In this document: piece by piece, positions 24,767 to 32,924 of the stretch
How the letters are laid out: each line of letters opens with the position of its first letter
Numbering within the stretch: position 1 is the stretch's first letter
Program-made: the position numbers and the translations under genes
Notes under the pieces: generated by a model
Database searches by the model: none
Told to the model about the DNA's origin: nothing
Seen by the model: the letters and a program-made list of their open reading frames with translations, nothing else
NCBI RefSeq assembly: GCF_039535785.1
Contig: NZ_BAAAXV010000008.1
Span: 744,001 to 808,000, forward strand
Reading direction: 5' to 3'
Source of the DNA: Nonomuraea helvata
GTDB taxonomy: Bacteria; Actinomycetota; Actinomycetes; Streptosporangiales; Streptosporangiaceae
DNA: 64,000 nt

Positions 24767-24787
24767 GCGATGAAATACGCGATGAAA
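24767..24787. repeat. Paired GCGATGAAA repeats in a divergent promoter region
   Basis: GCGATGAAA occurs at 24767-24775 and again at 24779-24787, 12 bases apart, and CGATG-aaaca-CATCG (24780-24794) is an overlapping inverted repeat. The phase and place, between divergent genes, suggest an operator; no matching regulator is identified. Confidence 0.4.
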
Positions 24788-24821
24788 CACATCGTTAGCG
24801 GTTGCGTAACAGCCGCCAGGC

Positions 24822-25856
24822 ATGCTCATGGCCATGGGATTCTTGCGCATCCGCACCACGGTGGACGAGCGACCCGGCCGGCTGGCCTCACTCACCGCGG
24901 CCCTGGCAGCCAGGGGCGGCAATATCCTCGGGCTGAGCGTGCAGTCCGACGCGGACGGCACCGTCGACGAGTTCGTCGCCGACATCCCCGCCAACCCCGA
25001 GACGGTGCGCGAGGCGCTGGAGGCGGCCGGGGGCCGCCGGGTCCAGGTGGTCCCCGCCACCGCCCACGAGCTGACCGACGAGCCCACCAGGGCGCTGCTG
25101 CTGGCCTCCAGGCTGCGCTCCATGCCGTGGCGGCTGCCCGACCTCCTGGCCGAGTTGCTGCGCGCCGACGACGCCAGGTGGATCTATGGTGAAGCGGTGA
25201 GTGATCTTCCCGACCCGACCCAGCTCGTCGTCCCCGTGGCCCCCAGAAGGGCGGTACGGCTGCGCCGTGCGGAGCTGCCGTTCACGCTGACCGAGGCGGC
25301 CAGGGCGGCCTCCTTCGCCCGGCTCGCCCAGCCCGCCACCGAGCAGGCCGTGGCCGACCGCGCGATCAAGCTCGCCGACGGCGCGGAGGTCACAGTCCGC
25401 CCGCTCACCTCGATCTACCGCGAGGCCGTACGCGACCTGCACGACCGGTGCTCGCCCGAGTCGCGCAGGTTCCGCTACTTCACCTCGATGCCGACGCTGC
25501 CGGCGCGCATGTTCGACCGGCTCTGCGACAGGAACAGGGCACATTCGCTGGTCGCCGGGCATGACGGGCAGGTCGTGGGGATGGCCAACCTCATGTTCAC
25601 CCCCGACCCCGGCATCGCCGAGATGGCCTTCCTGGTCGAGGACCGCTGGCAGGGGCGCGGTCTGGGCACGGCGATGGCCAGGATGCTCGTGCGGGGCGCC
25701 CGCGACCTCGGGTACGCGGAGGTCAGGGCCACCATGCTGTCCGACAACGCCAAGATGCGCAGGATGCTGATCTCGCTGGGCGCCACGCTGGGTTACACCG
25801 AGGACCCGGGCGTCATGGAGGCCAGACTGCCGGTCGGCGCGCTGGCGTCGGCTTAG
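24822..25856 (+). CDS. ACT domain-GNAT acetyltransferase fusion
   Basis: 344-aa fusion. Residues about 6-80 form an ACT domain (FLRIRTTVDERPGRLASLTAAL ... GNILGLSVQS, quoted in parts), the amino-acid sensor fold; after a linker of about 100 residues, residues about 185-335 form a GNAT acetyltransferase with the acetyl-CoA loop RWQGRGLGTAM. Actinobacterial proteins of this design have been described as amino-acid-regulated protein lysine acetyltransferases, with ligand such as Cys, Asn or Gln differing by species. Start is uncertain among ATG 24822, 24831 and 24834, since no ribosome site is strong. It is monocistronic, facing a convergent ClpC-N gene. Confidence 0.87.
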   Translation: MLMAMGFLRIRTTVDERPGRLASLTAALAARGGNILGLSVQSDADGTVDEFVADIPANPETVREALEAAGGRRVQVVPATAHELTDEPTRALLLASRLRSMPWRLPDLLAELLRADDARWIYGEAVSDLPDPTQLVVPVAPRRAVRLRRAELPFTLTEAARAASFARLAQPATEQAVADRAIKLADGAEVTVRPLTSIYREAVRDLHDRCSPESRRFRYFTSMPTLPARMFDRLCDRNRAHSLVAGHDGQVVGMANLMFTPDPGIAEMAFLVEDRWQGRGLGTAMARMLVRGARDLGYAEVRATMLSDNAKMRRMLISLGATLGYTEDPGVMEARLPVGALASA

Positions 25857-25908
25857 GTCTCTCTTCGGAGCGGTGCGCCGGGGCCCCGTTCAGGCCGGTG
25901 CGCCGCCG

Positions 25909-26550
25909 TCAGCCCAGACCCTCTTCGGCCGGTGGCGGCTCGTCGAAAGGCCTCGCGGAAGGCTCTCCTGAAGGACTCTCGGCGGGTTTCCCGTCGGCGG
26001 CCGGCTGGATGCCCAGGTGGCGTTCGATGCGTTCCAGGCTCTCCTCGATCCGCGTGAGCCGCTCGCTCAGCACCGAGCCGCCGGCGAACACCATCTCGCT
26101 CGGGCGCTCCTTTGAGGCGCGCCCCACGCGTTCGAGCAGGCGCTGCCGTACGTCCGGCAGATCCGCGCCCGCGTCCACGAGCGCCTGGGCGGCCAGCCCC
26201 TCGCCCTCCCTGATCAACCCGAGCAGGATGTGCTCGGTGCCGATGTAGTTGTGGCGCAGCTGCAGGGCCTCGCGCAGCGACAGCTCCAGCACCTTCTTGG
26301 CGCGCAGCGTGAACGGGATGTGCCCGCCGGGCGACTTGGTGCCGGGGCCCACCTCGCGCTCGACGAAGGCCCGTACGTGATCGAGCTCCACGCCGCAGCC
26401 GTCGAGCACCAGCGCGGCCAGGCCCTCGCCCTCGTGGATGAGGCCGAGCAGGATGTGCTCCGTGCCGATGTAGTTGTGGCTCATCATCCGCGCCTCCTCC
26501 TGGGCGAGGACGACGACTCGGCGCGCACGGTCGGTGAAGCGTTCGAACAC
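25909..26550 (-). CDS. Stand-alone ClpC N-terminal-domain protein (ClpC2-like)
   Basis: 213-aa protein made of the double Clp repeat domain found at the N-terminus of ClpC (MFERFTDRARRVVVLAQEEAR; then NYIGTEHILLGLI twice, near residues 26 and 101), but lacking both AAA ATPase modules. The last 65 residues are a predicted helix (VLSERLTRIEESLERIERHLG) and a Pro/Glu/Ser-rich tail. The sequence ends at a clean stop, so it is not truncated by the window. Such proteins may bind ClpC adaptors or arginine-phosphorylated substrates, or act as decoys like M. tuberculosis ClpC2 against cyclic peptides that target the ClpC1 N-domain. GTG 26550 has a GGAGG 5 bases upstream. Confidence 0.87.
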   Translation of the reverse strand: MFERFTDRARRVVVLAQEEARMMSHNYIGTEHILLGLIHEGEGLAALVLDGCGVELDHVRAFVEREVGPGTKSPGGHIPFTLRAKKVLELSLREALQLRHNYIGTEHILLGLIREGEGLAAQALVDAGADLPDVRQRLLERVGRASKERPSEMVFAGGSVLSERLTRIEESLERIERHLGIQPAADGKPAESPSGEPSARPFDEPPPAEEGLG

Positions 26551-26622
26551 GGGGGCCTCCGTTCGACTGCCACTGCCTCCACTATGCGCTACAAACCAGC
26601 GGATGTGGGGTATTTGTCCTGT

Positions 26623-27378
26623 GTGGATCTTGACGAGGTGGCCGGCAGGCTATATGTGCTGCCGCCGTCCGAGTTCACCGCTGCGCGCGAGGCCGAGGCC
26701 CGTGCGGCGAAGGAAGCGGGCGACGTACGGCTCGCGCGCGAGATCGCGAAGCTGCGCAAGCCGACGGTGTCCGCCTGGGCCGTGAACCGGCTCGCCCGCG
26801 AGCATCCAGGGGAGCTGGCCGAACTGCTCGAGGTGGGGGAGCGGCTGCGTGCCGCCTGGCAGGAGCAGGACCCCGACGCGCTGGCCGAGCTGACCCGGCG
26901 CCGCGGCGACGTGACGGCCAAGGTGGGCCGGCTGGCGCGGCAGGACGGCGGCCTGTCGCCCGCGGCGGCGGCCGAGCTGGACCAGACACTGGAGGCCGCC
27001 GTCGTGGATGCCGACGCGGCCGCGCAGGTGCGCGACGGCCGTCTGGCCAAGCCCCTCAACTACAGCGGCTTCGCCCCCGCCCCCATCCCCCGGGAACGGC
27101 CCGCCAGGCGCAAGCCACCGGAAGAACAGGAGGAGGAGGCGAGGCAGCGCGAGGAGGCCGAGGCCAGGAAGGCCAAGGAGCGCCAGGAGGCCGAGGCCGC
27201 GCACCAGGAGTGGCAGGAGGCGCTGGACGTGGCACTCAAGGAGCACGACGAACGCGCCGAGCGGGTCGCCCGGCTGGAGCGGAAGCTGGCCAAGGCCCGC
27301 AAGCGGCTCGCCGAGGCCGAACAGCGGCTCGAAGTCACGCGGCGCGAGGAGCGCCACGCGCGTCAGCGACTAGGTTAA
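26623..27378 (+). CDS. Conserved hypothetical coiled-coil protein
   Basis: Not a family I can name. The first 110 residues are helical and Ala/Arg/Glu-rich with a recognisable start DLDEVAGRLYVLPPSEF and a motif KLRKPTVSAWAVNRLA; a Pro-rich hinge (residues about 145-165) leads to a long, highly charged coiled coil (residues about 165-250, EE/KA/RQ heptads). No signal or membrane segment. GTG 26623 is preferred because it begins at the conserved-looking segment; in-frame ATG 26584 and GTG 26605 are alternatives. It diverges from the ClpC-N gene with about 70 bases between, so they may share control. Confidence 0.7.
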   Translation: MDLDEVAGRLYVLPPSEFTAAREAEARAAKEAGDVRLAREIAKLRKPTVSAWAVNRLAREHPGELAELLEVGERLRAAWQEQDPDALAELTRRRGDVTAKVGRLARQDGGLSPAAAAELDQTLEAAVVDADAAAQVRDGRLAKPLNYSGFAPAPIPRERPARRKPPEEQEEEARQREEAEARKAKERQEAEAAHQEWQEALDVALKEHDERAERVARLERKLAKARKRLAEAEQRLEVTRREERHARQRLG

Positions 27379-27379
27379 A

Positions 27380-27402
27380 GTGTACGAAACGGTTTCGTAC
27401 AC
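27380..27402. promoter_or_regulatory. Perfect 23-bp palindromic operator for the SDR-TetR operon
   Basis: GTGTACGAAAC (27380-27390), central G, GTTTCGTACAC (27392-27402): an exact inverted repeat 58 bases before the SDR start. Size and symmetry are typical for TetR dimers, and a TetR gene follows in the same operon, so autoregulation is the natural reading. Confidence 0.8.
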
Positions 27403-27460
27403 CGTGGGTCGCGTCCAGCGGCTCGCGGCCCGCAGCGGTTCAAGCACCCGAGGAGTGGCG

Positions 27461-28330
27461 ATGACTGGCTGGACCCCTGACTCCATGCCCGATCTGACCG
27501 GCAAGACCGCCATCGTGACCGGCGCCAACAGCGGCATCGGGCTCCCCACCGCGCTGGAGCTGGCCAGGCACGGCGCGCGCGTCGTCGTCGCGGCGCGTTC
27601 GCCGGAGAAGGGTGCCGCGGCCGTCGCGGAGATCCAGCGGGCGGTCCCCGGCGGTCAGGTCGAGTACGGCCACCTCGACCTGGCGGACCTGGCCTCGGTC
27701 AGGCGGTTCGCCGAGGGCGTGGACAAGGTCGACCTGCTGATCAACAACGCGGGCATCGGCCTGATCCCCAGGCAGGAGACCAAGGACGGCTTCGAGATGC
27801 AGTTCGGCACCAACCACCTGGGCCATTACGCGCTCACCGGCCTGCTGCTGCCGCTCCTGCTCGCCTCTCCCGGCGCCCGCGTGGTGACCGTCTCCAGTGA
27901 CGCGCACAAAGGCGGCAGGATCGACTTCGACAACCTCGCGCTGGAGCACGGTTACGGCCGGATGAGCTCGTACGGGCGCTCCAAGCTCGCCAACCTGCTC
28001 TTCGCCCTGGAGCTCCAGCGACGCGCTGAGAAGGCCGGTGTGGACTTGACCAGCGTCGCCTGCCATCCAGGCGCGACCGCCACGAACATCGTCAGCGTGG
28101 GGCGGCTACAGCCCCTCGTGGGCCTGGTCCTCAAGTCGGCGGCGGCCGGCGCGCTGCCCACTCTCTACGCCGCGACCTCTCCCGACATCCATGGCGGCGA
28201 GTTCGTGGCCCCCAAATTCAAGATCATAACGCCGTCGGCCGCGGCCAGGTCGGAAGAGCTCGCCAGAAGGCTGTGGGACGTGTCGGCCGAGCTGACGGGC
28301 GTACGATTCGAAAAAATCGCCTACAGCTAG
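27461..28330 (+). CDS. Short-chain dehydrogenase/reductase
   Basis: NAD(P)-dependent SDR oxidoreductase, 289 aa, resembling the retinol-dehydrogenase/WW-oxidoreductase-like group. Cofactor loop TGANSGIG (about residues 19-26), NNAG (about 95), catalytic Ser in VTVSSDAH and YxxxK in YGRSKLAN. Substrate is unknown. ATG 27461 follows AGGAG (27451-27455) by 5 bases; the open frame to 27380 is just the operator region. It is the first gene of a two-gene operon with a TetR regulator, suggesting induction by a small lipophilic substrate or toxic aldehyde/ketone. Confidence 0.9.
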   Translation: MTGWTPDSMPDLTGKTAIVTGANSGIGLPTALELARHGARVVVAARSPEKGAAAVAEIQRAVPGGQVEYGHLDLADLASVRRFAEGVDKVDLLINNAGIGLIPRQETKDGFEMQFGTNHLGHYALTGLLLPLLLASPGARVVTVSSDAHKGGRIDFDNLALEHGYGRMSSYGRSKLANLLFALELQRRAEKAGVDLTSVACHPGATATNIVSVGRLQPLVGLVLKSAAAGALPTLYAATSPDIHGGEFVAPKFKIITPSAAARSEELARRLWDVSAELTGVRFEKIAYS

Positions 28331-28342
28331 AAGGACGTGTAC

Positions 28343-28918
28343 GTGGCTCCACTCGACCCCGAGCGCGAAAGGGCCATCCTCGACGCCACGATGGAGCTGC
28401 TGTCGGAGGTCGGTTACGACCGGATGTCGGTCGACCAGATCGCCAAGCGGGCCAAGGCCAGCAAGGCCACGATCTACCGGCGCTGGCCGGGCAAGCCGGA
28501 GCTGGTGGTGGACGTCATCTGCCGGCGATTCGACATGGACGCGCCGCAGGGCGCCGACACCGGCTCGCTCCGCGGCGACCTGGCCGCCGTCTTCCTGAGC
28601 CTGTGCAAGACGGTGGAGCGCAAGCACACGCTCATCATCGGCCTGTCGTCGACGTTGCTGTCCCACCAGGAGCTGGCGCGCACGCTGCGCGCGCATCTGA
28701 GCACGAGAGACCTCGACGCCGTACGCGATCCGCTGGAGCGGGCCGTGGAGCGCGGGGAGCTGGTCGGGCCGGTCGACATCGGGCGGCTCTTCGCGGTCGC
28801 GGAGGCGCTGGTGTGGCATCGGTTGATCTTCGCCGGGCCGCCGTTCGGCCCGGAGTTCGTCGCGGAGTCGGTCGACGGGGTGCTGATGCCGCTGGCGACC
28901 GCCTGGTCGAAAGGCTGA
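28343..28918 (+). CDS. TetR-family transcriptional regulator
   Basis: 191-aa repressor: N-terminal helix-turn-helix (residues about 10-55, MSVDQIAKRAKASKATIYRRW) and a C-terminal ligand-binding domain of the TetR_C type ending in FGPEFVAESVDGVLMPL. GTG 28343 has AAGGA (28331-28335) 7 bases upstream; GTG 28337 is too close. It starts 12 bases after the SDR stop. The 23-bp palindrome before the SDR gene is its probable operator, which would make the operon self-repressed until an SDR substrate or product binds. Confidence 0.9.
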   Translation: MAPLDPERERAILDATMELLSEVGYDRMSVDQIAKRAKASKATIYRRWPGKPELVVDVICRRFDMDAPQGADTGSLRGDLAAVFLSLCKTVERKHTLIIGLSSTLLSHQELARTLRAHLSTRDLDAVRDPLERAVERGELVGPVDIGRLFAVAEALVWHRLIFAGPPFGPEFVAESVDGVLMPLATAWSKG

Positions 28919-28970
28919 GAGCAGGCTTCAGAGCCGATCTTGTCGGCGGACACCGGTAGGGTGCGGCGGC

Positions 28971-31004
28971 ATGGCCACCCCCTCCACGGCACCGAACCTC
29001 GCGGCCTTACGCGCCCTCCTGCCCAGGGCGACCCCCACGCGCGCTTGGCGAGCGATCCGTGAGCTCGCCATCGTCGCCCCCACGGTCTCGCGGCCGGCAC
29101 TCGAACTGGCCGCCGAGTTCGCCGAGATCGCATCACCACCCACGGAACGGCTGCTCAAGTTCTGGCCGACGACGCCGGATCCGGACGGGTTCGCCGAGTT
29201 CCTCCTCGCGCCCGCGTTCGTGCGTGAGGGGCGCACCGAGCTCCAGCTCAAAGGAAGTTCCCTCACTCCCGGTCTTCGGCATCTGAGCAATCTGCGCAAG
29301 GTGGACCTACGCGGCCACGTGTTCTACGAGGACATCGCCGAGCTCGCCGGCCTCACCCACCTGACCCAGCTCGAGCTCAGCTCGGCCGCGCTCGTGACCG
29401 ATTTCTCGCCCCTGGCCGCCCTGACGCGGCTCGAATCCCTCCACCTTCTGAACACCCGGATCAGCGACCTCACCCCATTGCTGGGCATGCGCCGCCTGAG
29501 ATGGCTGGACCTGTCCCGCACCGAGGTGACGAGGCTCGACGGATTCGCCGACGCCTTTCCCCTGCTCTCCCATCTTGACCTGTCCCACTGCCGGTCCCTC
29601 AGCGATGTGAGCCCCCTGTCCGGGCTGCCTCAGTTGCAGAGCCTCGACCTCAGCTACACCAAGGTCAGCACGCTCACCGGCCTCCGCGATCTCGATGCGC
29701 TCCAGGAGCTCGTCGTCGGTTCTCCCGACACCCCGATCACCTCGATCGACGGCATCGACGCGCTGCCCTCGCTGAAGACGCTCTGCCTGACCCAGTGCAC
29801 AGGCTCGGAGATGCTGAACACCGGCGGGCCGTACCACCGCCTGACCAACCTTCGTCTTCCCTCCGCCCCACTGCCGGATCTGAGCTTCGTCCACCGTTTC
29901 CCGGACCTGGCTGAGATCAGCATCCACGACGATCACGCGAGGCCCTCGCTGAAGGGATTGGCAGGGCATCCGTCGATCGCCGAAGTGACGCTGAGCGGGG
30001 TCACCGAGCCGCGGGATCTGTCCGCCCTGGCCGGCCTGCCCGCCCTTCGCACGCTCCACCTGGTGATGCTGCGGGTCCGCGACCTCGGCCTGCTGGCGGA
30101 CCTGCACCGCCTTGACGAGCTCGACCTGTATCACCTGGACCGGCTCTCCACCCTGGAGGGCATCCCCGCAGTGCGCTCGCTGACCCTCTGGAACTGCCGC
30201 GAACTCGCGGATCTGAGCGCGCTGGACGACCGGCTCGAAAAGCTCGACATCCTCGGATGCGGCTCCCTTGCGGACCCGCGCCGGGTGGCCCGGCTCGGCG
30301 GCCTCAAGGAGCTCCACCTCGACCTCCCGCTGACCTCCCTGGCCGACCTGCACGGGCTCGACGCCCTCACCGAACTGCACCTCAACTCCGACCAGCCGAC
30401 CAGCCACGCGGGCATCGAAGGACTGCCCGCGCTGCGCACACTCAGCGCCGAGGCCGCGCTGACAGGCCTGGAGCAGGCCGGCCATCCCCACCTCGCCGTC
30501 CTGTCCCTTCCCCGCCGCCCCCTCCCCGGCCTGCGTTTCCTGTCGGGTTTCCCGTCCCTCGCCGAGATCTCGCTCTTGCCCGAGCACGAGCTCACCTGCC
30601 TGGACGGCCTGGAGGAGCACCCGTCGATCGCGACGGTCAGGCTGTTCGGGCCGCTGACGGTGAAGGACTTGTCCGCGCTGACCCGGCTGCCCGCGCTGCG
30701 AACGCTCACGTTCGGCTCCATGATGGATTTCGACGAGCTGCTCCTGCCTTCCGCGCTCTCCCGAGTGGAATCTCTGCGCCTTCGGAACATCACTCATCTG
30801 CGCACGCTCAACGGGTTCACGCACCTGCCCGCCCTGCGCTCACTACAGGTCGACAACTGCCCTGAGCTGCGCGACCTGGACGGGCTGATCGATCTTCCGG
30901 CGCTGGAGCGGGTCGAGATCCACGACTGTCCCGACCTGCCCGAGGCCGTCTTGGATCGAATCAGCTCACGCGTACTGCTCACGACCGACGGATTCGCGCG
31001 GTGA
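28971..31004 (+). CDS. Large leucine-rich-repeat protein, cytosolic
   Basis: 677-aa protein built almost wholly of internalin/SDS22-like leucine-rich repeats of about 21-23 residues (for example LAGLTHLTQLELSS, LSGLPQLQSLDLSYTKVS), starting near residue 95 after a helical N-terminal cap region. No signal peptide, membrane segment, LPXTG motif or catalytic domain is seen, so it is predicted to be an intracellular binding protein. Two blocks in the middle and C-terminal half share an unusual LPDLSFVHRFPDLAEIS / LPGLRFLSGFPSLAEIS segment, indicating an internal duplication of several repeats. ATG 28971 gives a plausible start. Its 3' end overlaps a convergent methyltransferase gene by 39 bases. 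Confidence 0.85.
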   Translation: MATPSTAPNLAALRALLPRATPTRAWRAIRELAIVAPTVSRPALELAAEFAEIASPPTERLLKFWPTTPDPDGFAEFLLAPAFVREGRTELQLKGSSLTPGLRHLSNLRKVDLRGHVFYEDIAELAGLTHLTQLELSSAALVTDFSPLAALTRLESLHLLNTRISDLTPLLGMRRLRWLDLSRTEVTRLDGFADAFPLLSHLDLSHCRSLSDVSPLSGLPQLQSLDLSYTKVSTLTGLRDLDALQELVVGSPDTPITSIDGIDALPSLKTLCLTQCTGSEMLNTGGPYHRLTNLRLPSAPLPDLSFVHRFPDLAEISIHDDHARPSLKGLAGHPSIAEVTLSGVTEPRDLSALAGLPALRTLHLVMLRVRDLGLLADLHRLDELDLYHLDRLSTLEGIPAVRSLTLWNCRELADLSALDDRLEKLDILGCGSLADPRRVARLGGLKELHLDLPLTSLADLHGLDALTELHLNSDQPTSHAGIEGLPALRTLSAEAALTGLEQAGHPHLAVLSLPRRPLPGLRFLSGFPSLAEISLLPEHELTCLDGLEEHPSIATVRLFGPLTVKDLSALTRLPALRTLTFGSMMDFDELLLPSALSRVESLRLRNITHLRTLNGFTHLPALRSLQVDNCPELRDLDGLIDLPALERVEIHDCPDLPEAVLDRISSRVLLTTDGFAR

Positions 31005-31775
31005 GCGGGTGGCGTGCGCCAGATAGGCGCACACGGGGAAGCCCTCCCGCTCGTACGGGGCCGCCAGCCTGAGGTAGTGCGCCCTGATCCGCTCGACAGT
31101 CTCCGGCGGCTGGCGCGCGATCACCGCGAAGCGGGGGCCGCTCGCCTGCACGATGTCGGTCCACCACGCCGCGAGGTCCACCCGGTGGCGCCAGCGCAGG
31201 GTCTCCACGGCTGCGCCCTGGAAGCCCGCCTCCTCCAGCAGCTCCGTGAAGCGTTGCGGCGTGTCGTCGCCGGTGAACGGCCGGGCAGGGGGCTGGTAGG
31301 GGACCTCGGCGGCGGCGATGGCGTCGGAGAAGACGTTCGTGGCGGTCATCTCGTCGGACTTCCACCAGGTCAGGGCGAGCGTGCCGCCGGGGCGCAGCAC
31401 ACGGTGGAGCTCCTTGAGTGCCCTGGCCGTGTCGGGCACGTGATTGATGATGAAATTTCCCGCTATGGCGTCAAACTCCTCGTCCTCGAACGGCAGGTCG
31501 GGGAGCGCGGCCTGGCGGATCGTCGCGTACGGGTGGCGGCGGGCGGTCAGCTCCAGCATCACCGGATTGACGTCCACGGCGGTGACCTGGGCGCCCAACG
31601 CGAGCGCCGCCGCGGTGACCACGCCCGTGCCGCAGCCGACGTCGAGCAGGCGGGGCGCGCACGCCCGGTCGAGGAGGGGGCCGACGGTGTGGGAGCTGAG
31701 CTGGGCGAAGCCGCGATCGTACGCTTCGGCGTTGGTCACGCGCACCAGTTTAGCCCAAGCCGCTGAAGCTAACAT
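30966..31775 (-). CDS. Class I SAM-dependent methyltransferase
   Basis: UbiE/COQ5-like methyltransferase, about 269 aa. SAM-binding motif I LLDVGCGTGVVTAAAL, acidic post-I strand (VTAVDVNPVML), motif II with FEDEEFDAIAGNFIINHV and post-motif LRPGGTLALTWW are present. The small-molecule substrate is unknown. Start is uncertain: ATG 31775 gives an Ala-rich lead, GTG 31745 or 31739 would start at VTNAEAYDRGF, closer to relatives; ribosome sites are weak. It diverges from the deaminase gene across about 65 bases, and its last 39 bases overlap the end of the LRR gene on the other strand. Confidence 0.85.
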   Translation of the reverse strand: MLASAAWAKLVRVTNAEAYDRGFAQLSSHTVGPLLDRACAPRLLDVGCGTGVVTAAALALGAQVTAVDVNPVMLELTARRHPYATIRQAALPDLPFEDEEFDAIAGNFIINHVPDTARALKELHRVLRPGGTLALTWWKSDEMTATNVFSDAIAAAEVPYQPPARPFTGDDTPQRFTELLEEAGFQGAAVETLRWRHRVDLAAWWTDIVQASGPRFAVIARQPPETVERIRAHYLRLAAPYEREGFPVCAYLAHATRSPRESVGREQYA

Positions 31776-31839
31776 TTCTCTGTGAAATTCATCCTCTAAT
31801 GCTGTTTTTTCGGGAAATGTGGCCCTTATCGTCGTCGCC

Positions 31840-32865
31840 ATGACCCTCGACGCCTTCATCGACGCGCTGCCCAAGGTCGAGCTCCACGTGCACCTGGTCG
31901 GCTCGGCCTCGGTCCCCACCGTCCTCGAGCTCTCCCGCCGCCACCCCGGCGGCCCCGTGCCCTCGACGGAGGAGGAGCTGCGCCGCTTCTACACCTTCCG
32001 CGACTTCCCGCACTTCGCGCAGGTGTACCGGGCCGTCAACGCCCTGGTCCGCGAGCCCGAGGACGTGGCCACCCTCGTCCTCGGCCTGGCCCGTGACCTC
32101 GCCCCGCAGGGCGCCCGCTACGTGGAGCTGCAGGTGACCCCGTACGCCCACCACGTCGTCGGCATGCCCATGCGTGAGGTCACCGAGGCGCTGGACCTGG
32201 CCGCCCGCCGCTCGCTGAGCGACCACGGGGTGGAGATGGCGTACATCTTCGACATCCCCGGCGAGTACGGCGATGAGGCCGCCAAGGTGACGGTCGAGCA
32301 CGCCCTCCAGGAACCTCCCGCCGCGCTGGTAGGTTTCGGCATCGGCGGCATTGAGCAGGAGCGCCCGAAATATCGTGACGCGTACCGCTCGGCGTTCTCG
32401 GCCGCCCGCGCCGCGGGCCTCCACAGCGTTCCGCACGGCGGCGAGATGAGCGGCCCTGAGACGATCTGGGAGGTCATCGAGGGTTACGGCGCCGAGCGCA
32501 TCGGCCACGGCATCAACTGCCTCGCCGACCCGCGCCTGGTCGCGCACCTGCGCGACACCCAGCTCCCGCTGGACGTGTGCCCCACCTCCAACCTCCGTAC
32601 GGGCCAGATCGCCCGCATCGAGGACCACCCGCTGCCGCGGATGCTGGAGGAGGGCCTGTACGTGACGCTCAACAGCGACGACCCGCCCATGTTCGCCACG
32701 ACGCTGGCGGAGGAGTACCGGGTGGCCGCGCACACCTTCGGCTTCGGCAGGCAGGAGCTCGCGCAGCTTTCCAGGAACGGCGTCCAGGCGTCCTACCTGG
32801 CGCAGGAGCGCAAGCAGGCGCTGCTCAAGGAGATCGACGACCTGCTGGCGGCCCAAGGGGCCTGA
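31840..32865 (+). CDS. add: Adenosine deaminase-family enzyme
   Basis: TIM-barrel metal-dependent deaminase, 341 aa. Zinc ligands His16 and His18 (VELHVHLVG), the central HGGE motif with catalytic Glu, the GHGINCL histidine and NSDDP aspartates are visible. The usual HxHLDG is HVHLVG here, and HAGE is HGGE, so substrate could be adenosine, adenine or aminodeoxyfutalosine (menaquinone branch used by many actinomycetes); I cannot separate these. ATG 31840 gives the family N-terminus; GTG 31819 is in frame. TTATCG just upstream could be a -10 for a nearly leaderless message. It converges on pgl. Confidence 0.85.
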   Translation: MTLDAFIDALPKVELHVHLVGSASVPTVLELSRRHPGGPVPSTEEELRRFYTFRDFPHFAQVYRAVNALVREPEDVATLVLGLARDLAPQGARYVELQVTPYAHHVVGMPMREVTEALDLAARRSLSDHGVEMAYIFDIPGEYGDEAAKVTVEHALQEPPAALVGFGIGGIEQERPKYRDAYRSAFSAARAAGLHSVPHGGEMSGPETIWEVIEGYGAERIGHGINCLADPRLVAHLRDTQLPLDVCPTSNLRTGQIARIEDHPLPRMLEEGLYVTLNSDDPPMFATTLAEEYRVAAHTFGFGRQELAQLSRNGVQASYLAQERKQALLKEIDDLLAAQGA

Positions 32866-32924
32866 CACCGCCCGCCCCGCCCGGGTGCCGGACAGGTGAC
32901 ACCAGAAGCGAGACGGGCAGGGCG

